The position numbers and the translations under genes were made by a program. Source: Erysipelothrix sp. UBA3383 (GTDB lineage Bacteria; Bacillota_I; Bacilli_A; Erysipelotrichales; Erysipelotrichaceae). From it: DNA of 15,712 nucleotides. The DNA lies in NCBI GenBank assembly GCA_002358955.1, contig DEPV01000076.1, positions 3,001-18,712 on the forward strand, in the 5' to 3' direction. The notes beneath the pieces were generated by a model, which did not search any database, had not been told where the DNA came from, and was given only the letters and a program-made list of their open reading frames with translations. Below are positions 7,832-14,678 of this stretch, one piece after another; the stretch's first letter is position 1; each line of letters starts with the position of its first letter.

Positions 7832-8389
7832 ATGAAACTGGTGGTCTTTGCATCAGGAAATGGATCAAACTTTGAAGCCATTCAAACAGCAATCTTAAAA
7901 GAAGAATTAAATGCTGAAATTATCGCACTCATCAGCGATAAGAAAAAAGCACATGCTCATGTGCGTGCAGCAAATCATAATATCCCATCCTTCCATTTTT
8001 ATCATAAAGATAAGGTAACCTATGAAGAAATGATCCTTGAAGCGCTACAAGACTTAGACTTTGATTACATTGTATGTGCTGGTTACATGCGTATTATAGG
8101 ACACACTTTACTTAAAAATTATGAAGGAAAAATCATTAACATTCACCCATCCGATTTACCTAAGTATAAAGGATTGAATGCATTGCAACAGGCTCTTGAT
8201 AATGGGGAGCAAGAAATAGGAGTCAGTGTTCACTATGTGGATGAAACACTGGATGGTGGAGCCATCATTTCGCAAGTGAAGTTTGATATTGATGACTCGA
8301 TGAGTCTTGATGATATTGAAACGATCTTGCATCAACATGAACATAAATTGTATGTGTCAGTATTACAAAATCTAGGAGGACAAGAATAG
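7832..8389 (+). CDS. purN: PurN, GAR transformylase (10-formyl-THF dependent)
   Basis: PurN transfers a formyl group from 10-formyltetrahydrofolate to GAR. With ATG 7832 it is 185 residues, beginning MKLVVFASGNGSNFEAI, which matches the family N-terminus exactly. A TTG at 7820 would add MSKN and create a TTGAGTAA overlap with the end of purM, echoing the ATGARTAA overlaps elsewhere in the operon; it has a plausible AAGGTG site at 7802-7807, so it cannot be excluded. Motifs seen are DYIVCAGYMRII in the folate pocket, INIHPSDLPKYKG with the catalytic Asn and His, VSVHYVDETLDGGAII with the second His and the catalytic Asp. The frequently seen GLHA after PKYKG reads GLNA. The stop is directly followed by the purH start with no spacer. 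Confidence 0.94.
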   Translation: MKLVVFASGNGSNFEAIQTAILKEELNAEIIALISDKKKAHAHVRAANHNIPSFHFYHKDKVTYEEMILEALQDLDFDYIVCAGYMRIIGHTLLKNYEGKIINIHPSDLPKYKGLNALQQALDNGEQEIGVSVHYVDETLDGGAIISQVKFDIDDSMSLDDIETILHQHEHKLYVSVLQNLGGQE

Positions 8390-9904
8390 ATGAAACAAGC
8401 ATTGATATCGGTTAGTGATAAAAGCGGAGTTGTAGAGTTTGCAGAAGGCTTAATTGAATGTGGTTACCGTATTATTTCAACAGGGAATACATTTGTAACC
8501 TTGGTTGAAGCAGGGGTTAAGGCTGTAGAAGTTGCGGAAGTTACCGGATTTTCAGAAATGTTAGATGGTCGTGTTAAAACATTGCATCCTGTAGTTCATG
8601 GTGGAATCTTAGCACGTCGTGATTTAGATGAGCATATGGAAGCTTTAGAGCTTGCAGGAATTACTCCTATTGATCTTGTCTGTGTGAACTTATACCCATT
8701 TAAAGAAACCATCATGAAGGATAATGTGGCCTTTGAAGATGCTATTGAAAACATTGATATTGGGGGACCTACAATGTTACGTTCAGCTGCTAAAAACTTT
8801 AAAGATGTTACGGTAATTACAGATGTTGAAGATTATGGACGCGTATTAGAAGAATTAAAAGCAGATGGAGTTACAAGTTTAAAGACACGTCAGTACTTAG
8901 CTTTAAAAGTATTCAATACAACAGCGCACTACGATACATTAATTACGAATTACTTAAAGGAACAAACTGAAGAAACAGTTGAAACACCTTTAACACTGAC
9001 ATACGACTTAAAAGAGACTTTACGATATGGTGAGAACCCACATCAAAAGGCGAAACTTTATACTGAAGTAAAACCTGCACCTTGGGCAATGACATCTGCA
9101 AATTTACTACATGGTAAAGCATTGTCATACAACAACATCCAAGATGGACAGGCAGCACTTGATTTATTACGTGAGTTTGATGCTCCAACATCAGTGGTTG
9201 TTAAACACATGAACCCATGTGGTGTTGCAAGTGCAGACTCCATTCATGAAGCATTTGTTAAATCTTATGAAGCAGATCCTGTGAGTATCTTTGGAGGTAT
9301 TGTTGCAGTAAACGGTACTGTTGAGAAAGAAACTGCAGAAATCTTAAACTCAATTTTCTTAGAATTAGTCATTGCTACAGATTTTACAGATGAAGCTTTT
9401 GAAATTCTAAGTTCTAAAAAGAATATTCGTTTACTAACATACCTACAAGGTGATGCAATCACACAAGAAACAGCAAAAACAATCCCTGGAGGATATCTAG
9501 TACAAGATACTGATATTACACCTCAAACAGAATGGGTTACAAAAACAAAGGCTGACTTTGTAAGTGATGACTTACTGTTTGCACAACGCATTGTAAAACA
9601 CATTAAGAGTAATGCGATTGTCCTTGTTAAAGACCAACAGACAGTAGGTATTGGAGCAGGACAAATGAACCGTGTTGGAGCTGCTTTAATTGCAGTAGAA
9701 CAAGCAGGTGAAAAGACTCAAGGTGCAGTAGTAGGAAGTGATGCATTCTTCCCAATGCGCGATACTGTTGATTTACTAGCAAGTAAAGGTGTAGCAGCAA
9801 TTGTACAACCAGGAGGATCATTAAAAGACCAAGAATCCATCGATGCGTGTGATGAAGCTGGTGTAGCAATGATGTTTACTGGTGTAAGGCACTTTAAACA
9901 CTAA
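8390..9904 (+). CDS. purH: PurH, AICAR transformylase / IMP cyclohydrolase
   Basis: This bifunctional enzyme performs the last two steps: formylation of AICAR and closure of FAICAR to IMP. The 504 residues match the usual length. The N-terminal MGS-like cyclohydrolase domain shows ISVSDKSGVVEFA, GRVKTLHPVVHGGIL (lysine about residue 64), VNLYPF and IDIGGPTMLRSAAKN, which cover the known Lys, Tyr, Asp and Lys positions. The transformylase domain has RYGENPHQKAKLY, LHGKALSYNNIQDG, VVKHMNPCGVA with the catalytic Lys-His pair, SNAIVLVKDQQTVGIGAGQ, SDAFFPMRD and the terminal GVRHFKH. No active-site loss is apparent. It begins immediately after the purN stop (GGAGG lies at 8375-8379), and its stop shares one base with the purD start (TAATG). 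Confidence 0.96.
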   Translation: MKQALISVSDKSGVVEFAEGLIECGYRIISTGNTFVTLVEAGVKAVEVAEVTGFSEMLDGRVKTLHPVVHGGILARRDLDEHMEALELAGITPIDLVCVNLYPFKETIMKDNVAFEDAIENIDIGGPTMLRSAAKNFKDVTVITDVEDYGRVLEELKADGVTSLKTRQYLALKVFNTTAHYDTLITNYLKEQTEETVETPLTLTYDLKETLRYGENPHQKAKLYTEVKPAPWAMTSANLLHGKALSYNNIQDGQAALDLLREFDAPTSVVVKHMNPCGVASADSIHEAFVKSYEADPVSIFGGIVAVNGTVEKETAEILNSIFLELVIATDFTDEAFEILSSKKNIRLLTYLQGDAITQETAKTIPGGYLVQDTDITPQTEWVTKTKADFVSDDLLFAQRIVKHIKSNAIVLVKDQQTVGIGAGQMNRVGAALIAVEQAGEKTQGAVVGSDAFFPMRDTVDLLASKGVAAIVQPGGSLKDQESIDACDEAGVAMMFTGVRHFKH

Positions 9905-11142
9905 TGGCAAACGTCTTAGTATTAGGGAGTGGCGGTAGAGAGCACGCACTTTGCTACCGCCTTCATCATTCAGAATCTGTAAACAATGTCTATTGTGCAC
10001 CAGGTGCTGATGGTATGAGCGATGTTGCAAAGATACTAGCACTTGATATTTTTGCCCACGAAGTGGTGATTCAAAAAGCTCAGGAACTTGAGATTGATTT
10101 GGTATTAGTAGGTCCTGAGACAGTTTTAGCTTCAGGTATTACGGATGCTTTAGAAGCAGTGGGTATCAAAGTTTTTGGTCCTACACAAAAGGCGACTCAA
10201 CTTGAGTCATCAAAAGCATTCTCTAAAGATTTCATGAAACGTTATGATATTCCTACAGCGGCATATGGTACCTTTAGTAATCTTAAAGATGCACAAAGCT
10301 ACCTGATGACACAGTCCTTCCCAATTGTCATTAAGGCTTCTGGCCTTGCTGCGGGTAAGGGTGTGATTATTGCTACAGATTATGATGAAGCGATGGAAGC
10401 ATTAGATGCTATGTTTGTGGATAAGAAGTTTGGAGATTCCGGTGATGAAGTAATTATTGAGGAATTTATGGAAGGTGATGAGTTTTCATTACTGGTTCTA
10501 TGTCACAATAATACAGCTCTACCACTTCAAGTAGCACAAGACTACAAACGCATCTTTGATCATGATGAGGGAGAAAATACAGGTGGAATGGGAGCTTATA
10601 CTCCAGTTGATCGTGTATCTCAAAAGCAGGTGGATGTAGCGATGGAAACCATTGTTGTACCAACACTTCAAGGAATGATGGATGAAGGTATGCCATTTAC
10701 AGGAGTCCTATTTTGTGGATTGATGAATACTTCAGAAGGCATGAAAACGATTGAGTTTAATGTACGCTTTGGAGATCCTGAAACAGAAGCATTAATGCTA
10801 GCTTTTGAATCTGATCTTTATGAAGTGATTCTATCTGTTATGAATGATGAACCAATGGATATTAAATGGTCTAAGGATTATCATTTAGGTGTTGTTATGA
10901 GTTCTCCTAATTATCCTGAAACCCCAATTACAGGACGCCCAATCGAAGGGTTAGACCAAGTTGGTACTGTATTTCATATGGGAACAAAACTTGAAAATGA
11001 TACCTACCAGACATCTGGTGGACGTGTTCTATTTGTCTATGGATCAGGAGCAACCCTAGAACTAGCACAAGAAGCAGCTTATAAAAACATAAAACCAATT
11101 AAGTCAGAAGGTATTCACTTCAGAAAGGACATTGGACAATAA
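9904..11142 (+). CDS. purD: PurD, GAR synthetase (ATP-grasp)
   Basis: PurD ligates glycine to phosphoribosylamine, the unstable product of PurF, so the two must work in step. The 412-residue protein begins with the family signature VLVLGSGGREHAL and continues with LVLVGPETVLASGI, KAFSKDFMKRYDIPTA, PIVIKASGLAAGKGVIIA in the ATP-grasp domain, EEFMEGDEFSLL, AQDYKRIFDHDEG, NTGGMGAYTPV and FNVRFGDPETEALM with the metal-binding residues. The common AQDHKR reads AQDYKR. It appears fully functional. Start ATG 9904 overlaps the purH stop by one base, and the stop overlaps purC2 the same way. Confidence 0.96.
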   Translation: MANVLVLGSGGREHALCYRLHHSESVNNVYCAPGADGMSDVAKILALDIFAHEVVIQKAQELEIDLVLVGPETVLASGITDALEAVGIKVFGPTQKATQLESSKAFSKDFMKRYDIPTAAYGTFSNLKDAQSYLMTQSFPIVIKASGLAAGKGVIIATDYDEAMEALDAMFVDKKFGDSGDEVIIEEFMEGDEFSLLVLCHNNTALPLQVAQDYKRIFDHDEGENTGGMGAYTPVDRVSQKQVDVAMETIVVPTLQGMMDEGMPFTGVLFCGLMNTSEGMKTIEFNVRFGDPETEALMLAFESDLYEVILSVMNDEPMDIKWSKDYHLGVVMSSPNYPETPITGRPIEGLDQVGTVFHMGTKLENDTYQTSGGRVLFVYGSGATLELAQEAAYKNIKPIKSEGIHFRKDIGQ

Positions 11143-11828
11143 TGGAATTAATCAATAAAGGGAAAACAAAAGATGTATATCGTATTGATGATAAAACAGT
11201 ACGATTATTATTTAAAGACGATGTAACAGGAGCAGATGGCGTCTTTGATCCAGGAGCTAATGATGTTGGATTACAAATCGAAGGGATCGGTAATTTAGGA
11301 CTTCGTTTAACAACATTCTTCTTTGAGAAATTGAGTGATATTGTACCCACACATTTTATTGCTTCAGATATTTCAAATAATACTATGGATGTTAAACTAT
11401 GCAAGCCATTTGGTAATGGTCTTGAAGTCATTTGTAGACTACAAGCTGCTGGAAGTTTCATACGACGTTATGGTGCTTATATTAAAGAGTATACACCTTT
11501 AGATTATCTTGTAGAATTCACTTTAAAAGATGATCAAAGACAAGACCCTTTGATAACTGAAGATAGTTTAATCGCATTAAAAATTCTTGATCAAAAGCAA
11601 TATGATGTATTAGAGAAATATACTGTAGCTATTACCCAAGCGCTTAAATCATGCTTAAGTGATCTTGATTTAGAACTGATTGATATTAAATATGAATACG
11701 GTATCGCCGATGGTGGTATTGTCCTTATGGATGAGATATCAGCTGGAAGCATGCGTGTTTCTCAAGATGGTAAAATCTTAGATCCAATTACGCTTTCAAA
11801 CATTATATTAAAAGCCCACAATCTTTAA
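11142..11828 (+). CDS. purC: PurC2, divergent SAICAR synthetase-family protein
   Basis: This is the last gene of the operon (228 residues) and a second member of the SAICAR synthetase fold. It has what PurC1 lacks: an N-terminal INKGKTKDVY loop (residues 4-13), LKDDQRQDPLITED (129-141) corresponding to the KDDxxGDPLINED loop of canonical PurC, AAGSFIRRYG (102-111), LIDIKYEYG (179-187) and LMDEISAGSMR (195-205) with the Asp-Glu pair. It departs from standard PurC at KDDVTGADGVFDPGAN (25-40), where the family has AFNG and the KG-NN motif, and at SAGSMR instead of SPDTxRxWD. From memory, proteins of this GKTKDVY type are annotated as SAICAR synthetase in several Firmicutes, but I know of no direct enzymology. 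It may be the active SAICAR synthetase, a partner of PurC1, or a related ligase. Its last five codons lie in the terminator hairpin. Confidence 0.85.
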   Translation: MELINKGKTKDVYRIDDKTVRLLFKDDVTGADGVFDPGANDVGLQIEGIGNLGLRLTTFFFEKLSDIVPTHFIASDISNNTMDVKLCKPFGNGLEVICRLQAAGSFIRRYGAYIKEYTPLDYLVEFTLKDDQRQDPLITEDSLIALKILDQKQYDVLEKYTVAITQALKSCLSDLDLELIDIKYEYGIADGGIVLMDEISAGSMRVSQDGKILDPITLSNIILKAHNL

Positions 11829-11840
11829 ATTGTGGGCTTT
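11811..11840. terminator. Perfect 12-bp hairpin between convergent purC2 and bioY
   Basis: The arms AAAGCCCACAAT (11811-11822) and ATTGTGGGCTTT (11829-11840) pair perfectly around a 6-base loop CTTTAA. On the minus strand the hairpin is followed by TTTTAATAT, a partial U tract; on the plus strand only TTT follows, then GCTC. It is probably a bidirectional terminator for the pur operon and birA-bioY, weaker in the plus direction. Both stop codons (11826-11828 for purC2, 11825-11827 for bioY) sit in the loop. Confidence 0.75.
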
Positions 11841-12334
11841 GCTCGTCTTAAGGACAGTGGCATTATTTGTCCAATACGTTGACTTAAGTAGATCGCAATC
11901 AAGTCTGTAGGAATAAAGAGTAATCCATATTGAATCATAAGGTATGGAATAGCTGCATCTGATTGATAGAGTACTTTTAGAATGAAAATGAGATAAGTTA
12001 AACCGATGCTATACAAAGACAGTAGTGCATAAAATTTGTGTTTCCTAATAAGAAAAGTAAATGGGATGAATCCGATAATAAACCCAAAGCTGGGTTTAGA
12101 AATCATAATCAATCCAGATCCGAAATTGGAAAACACAGGTATTCCTAAAAGTCCGATAAAGATGTAAGTGCTTAGGGTTAATGCAATTTGCTTTTTATTA
12201 AGGATATGGCCTAATAAAGCAAGTACAAAAACCTGTAAGGTGAAAGGTATAATGCCTAGATTTATGGTTATTTGTGCACCTAAAGCAATTAATGCTACGG
12301 CCATGCAAGATTTTGTTATGTCGATTACTTTCAT
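11825..12334 (-). CDS. bioY: BioY, biotin ECF transporter S component
   Basis: BioY is the membrane protein that binds biotin for uptake, alone or with the shared ECF energy-coupling module (none in the window). The 169-residue sequence is very hydrophobic, with about six likely membrane segments near residues 9-29, 31-45, 50-68, 82-96, 102-122 and 131-151. Family features are IPFTLQ (29-34), the TYIFIGLLGIPVFSNFGSG stretch (56-74) and FGFIIGF, matching the BioY pattern of VPITLQ, LLGLPVF and GYLxGF. The start overlaps the birA stop by 4 nt (ATGA), so the two form one transcription unit. Its last codons are read from the terminator stem shared with purC2. The pairing with birA suggests biotin scavenging controlled by biotin status. 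Confidence 0.88.
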   Translation of the reverse strand: MKVIDITKSCMAVALIALGAQITINLGIIPFTLQVFVLALLGHILNKKQIALTLSTYIFIGLLGIPVFSNFGSGLIMISKPSFGFIIGFIPFTFLIRKHKFYALLSLYSIGLTYLIFILKVLYQSDAAIPYLMIQYGLLFIPTDLIAIYLSQRIGQIMPLSLRRAKPTI

Positions 12335-13239
12335 AATTGGATGCTTTCTACTGTTTCAAAATGTACAGTCTGTTGATTGTTATATTCATCAACGATATTG
12401 ATGGAACCATCATTGTTTATCTTGATTACTTTATATTTTTGTTCGTCGTTATACAAAATGGCTGTTTTGTTCAGGGTATAATTATCCTTTTGGTATTCGA
12501 TAGATACCGTTTGATCATCAAGTGTGTTAAACAGATAAATCCATTCTGCGATGAGGTGATAGAGGTCAAAATGATTTAGGTCTAAAGATCCCATGATATT
12601 TTGAAGTGATTCAGGGATTATATCAGTTTGTAGATTAAGGCCAACACCAATAATTAACTGTTCATAATACGGACTAGAACTATTCAGTGTTCCTTCAACT
12701 AAGATGCCTGCAACCTTGAGATCTTTGTAATAGATATCATTGAGCCATTTGATATCACAGTCGATATTAAAACAAGTCTTAATACTCATTTTAAGGGCCA
12801 CAGCTGTCTTCATAATGATAGTGGGTAATTGAGATGGCTTGTATCTTTGATCGCTAATATAGCTCATGTATAGACCTGTTCCTTGCGGGGAATAGAATTG
12901 GCGACCACGTCTTCCTTTGCCGGCTGTTTGCTTTTTAGCGATAATTAAAGCAGGGGAATTATTGGAGGATTTAGCACTTGTATTTGTTGATTCCAAGGAT
13001 TCGTAAATCTCGATATGTGTATTTTTTATTAATCCACTAAGAAGGGGCACATCAAGGTAAGTCTGTGTTGAAATTAATTGGTATGTGTCGCCATCAATAC
13101 GCTTAAAACAAACACCTTTATTTTGAAGTCGTAACATTTCAATATGTAAGTCTTCAATTGAATAGTTTAAAGTATTGGATAAATCCGATAAATTTAAAGT
13201 TTGGTTTTTAGATGATATAAAATTAGATAATAGATTCAT
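12331..13239 (-). CDS. birA: BirA, biotin protein ligase with N-terminal HTH repressor domain
   Basis: BirA activates biotin to biotinyl-AMP and attaches it to carboxylase subunits; members with an N-terminal DNA-binding domain also repress biotin genes. The 302-residue protein has a winged-helix-like N-terminus (about 1-60), then the ligase domain: LESTNTSAK (82-90), QTAGKGRRGR (104-113), SPQGTGLYMS (117-126), IKWLNDIY (163-170), KVAGILVEG (175-183) and IIGVGLN (196-202), and a small SH3-like C-terminal domain (about 255-302). The usual KWPND reads KWLND, a tolerable change. A good AAAGGAAA ribosome site precedes ATG 13239, with a strong promoter upstream. The two-domain form suggests it regulates its own operon, although I could not identify a convincing operator. 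Confidence 0.93.
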   Translation of the reverse strand: MNLLSNFISSKNQTLNLSDLSNTLNYSIEDLHIEMLRLQNKGVCFKRIDGDTYQLISTQTYLDVPLLSGLIKNTHIEIYESLESTNTSAKSSNNSPALIIAKKQTAGKGRRGRQFYSPQGTGLYMSYISDQRYKPSQLPTIIMKTAVALKMSIKTCFNIDCDIKWLNDIYYKDLKVAGILVEGTLNSSSPYYEQLIIGVGLNLQTDIIPESLQNIMGSLDLNHFDLYHLIAEWIYLFNTLDDQTVSIEYQKDNYTLNKTAILYNDEQKYKVIKINNDGSINIVDEYNNQQTVHFETVESIQL

Positions 13240-13259
13240 AGTATTGTTTCCTTTGTTCT

Positions 13260-13288
13260 ATTGTACAAAATAATACTTTGATAATCAA
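13260..13288 (-). promoter_or_regulatory. Sigma-A-type promoter of birA-bioY
   Basis: Read on the minus strand, TTGATT (13283-13288) and TACAAT (13260-13265) are separated by exactly 17 bases and lie 20 bases before the birA start codon, ahead of AAAGGAAA. The palindrome TTGTACAA overlaps the -10 box and could be part of a control site, but it does not match a known BirA operator convincingly. Confidence 0.7.
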
Positions 13289-13293
13289 ACAAA

Positions 13294-13317
13294 AAACAAC
13301 ACCATTGGGTGTTGTTT
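13294..13317 (-). terminator. Rho-independent terminator after the 186-residue gene
   Basis: On the minus strand AAACAACACC pairs with GGTGTTGTTT around a 4-base loop CAAT and runs into a T-rich tail (TTTTTTG, counting the last stem bases). It lies a few bases after the stop codon of the gene at 13322-13882 and ends transcription before the birA promoter, so that gene and birA are separate units. Confidence 0.85.
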
Positions 13318-13321
13318 GATT

Positions 13322-13882
13322 TTAATGGGTATTACGTAATGTCATCTTATCAGGGAACCATTCCGCTTTCGCAAGATCTCTTTCCTTCATTTTTAATAAT
13401 GAGTATGGAATGTAATCGAGTTCTCGAATGCGCTCTGCATTATAGAGATAGTCTGCCTCATGGTCTGCATAGATGTATTCATAATCTACAGCTCTTGCAA
13501 ATAGAGCAATAAAGGCTTGAACAAATTCATCAACTTTATCAATTGCACCATAGGATGCATTTAAGATTTCTTGATCAAATTCAAACTCGACTAAGATCTG
13601 ATCATCTTCATTACGGGTTTGCATATTCAAGAGTACATGTTTCCCGTTAACATCCATGTTGATTTTAGCGAAAGCGTTACGATATGCTAATTTATCAATC
13701 ATTGAATAGATGTCATTACCAAGAATCGTTTCCTCTTCCCAATCGTTATAATCACCCTCACTTGGGTGCATTAAAGTAATGTTTTTTTGGTAGTTTTCAA
13801 TTAAGTCTAAGATGTGTTCCATCTCATTAAGTGTTTGTTCGGAAATCTTTAAAACAATTCCCATTGTTATAAATGTATTCAT
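13322..13882 (-). CDS. Hypothetical protein, 186 residues
   Basis: I do not recognise this protein. It is soluble and acidic, with no signal peptide or membrane segment. The N-terminal third looks helical (LKISEQTLNEMEHILDLIENY), the middle (about 70-105) reads as alternating beta strands with GKHVLLNMQTR and QILVEFEFDQE, and the C-terminal half is helical and rich in Tyr and acidic residues (DYEYIYADHEADYLY). There is no obvious catalytic motif. Start ATG 13882 follows AGTAGG with good spacing; a later Met at codon 7 has no ribosome site. It has its own probable -10 box upstream and its own terminator, so it appears monocistronic. Intact frame, a ribosome site and bracketing signals make it a real gene. 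Confidence 0.75.
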   Translation of the reverse strand: MNTFITMGIVLKISEQTLNEMEHILDLIENYQKNITLMHPSEGDYNDWEEETILGNDIYSMIDKLAYRNAFAKINMDVNGKHVLLNMQTRNEDDQILVEFEFDQEILNASYGAIDKVDEFVQAFIALFARAVDYEYIYADHEADYLYNAERIRELDYIPYSLLKMKERDLAKAEWFPDKMTLRNTH

Positions 13883-13903
13883 AATTACCTACTTTCATTT
13901 CTT

Positions 13904-13909
13904 ATTATA
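13904..13909 (-). promoter_or_regulatory. Probable -10 box of the 186-residue gene
   Basis: TATAAT on the minus strand lies 21 bases before the start codon at 13882. No good -35 hexamer is seen 16-18 bases further upstream (the sequence there is AT-rich, near ATAAAATG), so this is a plausible but incomplete promoter. It lies between the lipoprotein stop and this gene. Confidence 0.45.
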
Positions 13910-13926
13910 TCAAATCTGTTTTCATT

Positions 13927-14364
13927 TTATTCATGACTTGATTTGGGTATCTGGATATCTGTCAGTACAAAGCCTTGCGATTGAAGGTTTTGAGTATCAA
14001 TGGTAAGTTCTAAAATGACGGTTTGTCCTTTTTCTAGATTTAGATCTTTAAAGTCTTCTACAGATAGAAACAATCGGTTTTGTTCTTCTAGATCTTGAAC
14101 CTCAAATAAAGCCCAATAATCATCTGACTCAGGATTTGCTAGTGCAATGATTTCTGCCTCATACCAAAGCATCAATTGTTTTGTACTTGATAGTTGCAGC
14201 AGGGCACGTTCAGATTCAAGATTACGTACTTTCTCTTCAAGTTGTGTAATAATCTTATCCTTATCTTTAAGGGTCTTATAATCAGCAACTGTAGATTTCT
14301 TCGTACAGCCACTTAATACAAGTAGTAATACAAGACTTATCATTAAAAGTTTTATTAGTTTCAT
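13927..14364 (-). CDS. Small surface lipoprotein with coiled-coil segment
   Basis: The 145-residue protein starts with a classic lipoprotein signal: MKLIK, a hydrophobic stretch (residues 6-17) and the lipobox LSGC, with Cys20 as the lipidation site. It should be anchored to the outer face of the cytoplasmic membrane. Residues about 30-60 are charged with heptad-like spacing (DKIITQLEEKVRNLESERALLQL) and likely form a short coiled coil. The remainder is a small domain ending in a probable strand pair (GQTVILELTIDT and GFVLTDIQI). I do not recognise a family. Strong ribosome site AAAGGAG precedes ATG 14364. The gene is separated from the next by 44 bases with a -10 box and no terminator, so read-through is possible. 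Confidence 0.8.
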   Translation of the reverse strand: MKLIKLLMISLVLLLVLSGCTKKSTVADYKTLKDKDKIITQLEEKVRNLESERALLQLSSTKQLMLWYEAEIIALANPESDDYWALFEVQDLEEQNRLFLSVEDFKDLNLEKGQTVILELTIDTQNLQSQGFVLTDIQIPKSSHE

Positions 14365-14386
14365 GACAATCTCCTTTTGTTACCCT

Positions 14387-14392
14387 ATTATA
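14387..14392 (-). promoter_or_regulatory. Probable -10 box of the lipoprotein gene
   Basis: TATAAT on the minus strand lies 22 bases ahead of the lipoprotein start codon and just before AAAGGAG. The region 17 bases upstream reads ACTCAA, a poor -35, so I score it modestly. Confidence 0.5.
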
Positions 14393-14471
14393 CAATATGT
14401 GACATCAAATTGAGTCTTGTTCAGTATGATTGAATAAGTGAAATATCACATGTATTGGGAAGACAAAAGAA

Positions 14472-14492
14472 AACTCCTCATTGAGAGGAGTT
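14472..14492 (-). terminator. Terminator of tRNA-His
   Basis: On the minus strand AACTCCTC pairs with GAGGAGTT around a 5-base loop TCAAT, followed by TTCTTTT. It starts 12 bases past the tRNA 3' CCA end. It also separates the tRNA from the lipoprotein gene. Confidence 0.8.
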
Positions 14493-14503
14493 GAATTTTA
14501 AAA

Positions 14504-14581
14504 TGGGGCGACCGACGGGACTCGAACCCGCGAATGCCGGGACCACAACCCGGTGCGTTAACCAACTTCGCCACGACCGCC
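14504..14581 (-). tRNA. tRNA-His (anticodon GUG)
   Basis: Read on the minus strand, a full cloverleaf can be folded. The acceptor is GCGGTCG with CGGTCGC (two G-U pairs) plus an encoded extra 5' G opposite discriminator C73, the hallmark of tRNA-His. The D stem is GCG/CGC, the anticodon stem CCGGG/CCCGG holds loop TTGTGGT with anticodon GTG, and the T arm has GCGGG TTCGAGT CCCGT. The CCA end is encoded (14504-14506). It has its own promoter and terminator and appears to be a single-gene unit. Confidence 0.96.
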
Positions 14582-14593
14582 ATGTGCTTATAC

Positions 14594-14622
14594 ATAATAC
14601 AACATTAAAATCTATTTGTAAA
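14594..14622 (-). promoter_or_regulatory. Promoter of tRNA-His
   Basis: On the minus strand TTTACA (14617-14622) and TATTAT (14594-14599) are separated by exactly 17 bases, and the tRNA 5' end follows 12 bases after the -10 box. The insertion sequence ends 43 bases upstream of the -35 box, so this promoter is undisturbed. Confidence 0.7.
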
Positions 14623-14665
14623 TAGTTATTTTTAGAAAGTGCTTTTTATGGTCTAGAGAATGCAA

Positions 14666-14677
14666 ACATATGTTACA
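14666..14677 (+). repeat. Terminal inverted repeat of the IS, tRNA side
   Basis: ACATATGTTACA, the exact reverse complement of 15687-15698. It lies 3' of the transposase gene. Confidence 0.7.
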
Positions 14678-14678
14678 G

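Noticed and set aside
13240..13290. BirA operator in the birA promoter (TTGTACAA palindrome; AGTATT and AATACT arms)
   Set aside because: The repeats are short and do not match the long spaced inverted repeat of known BirA sites, so I cannot claim an operator without comparison to other biotin genes.
14395..14452. Inverted repeat ATGTGA / TCACAT upstream of the lipoprotein
   Set aside because: Six-base arms more than 40 bases apart are expected by chance in AT-rich sequence and do not frame a promoter.
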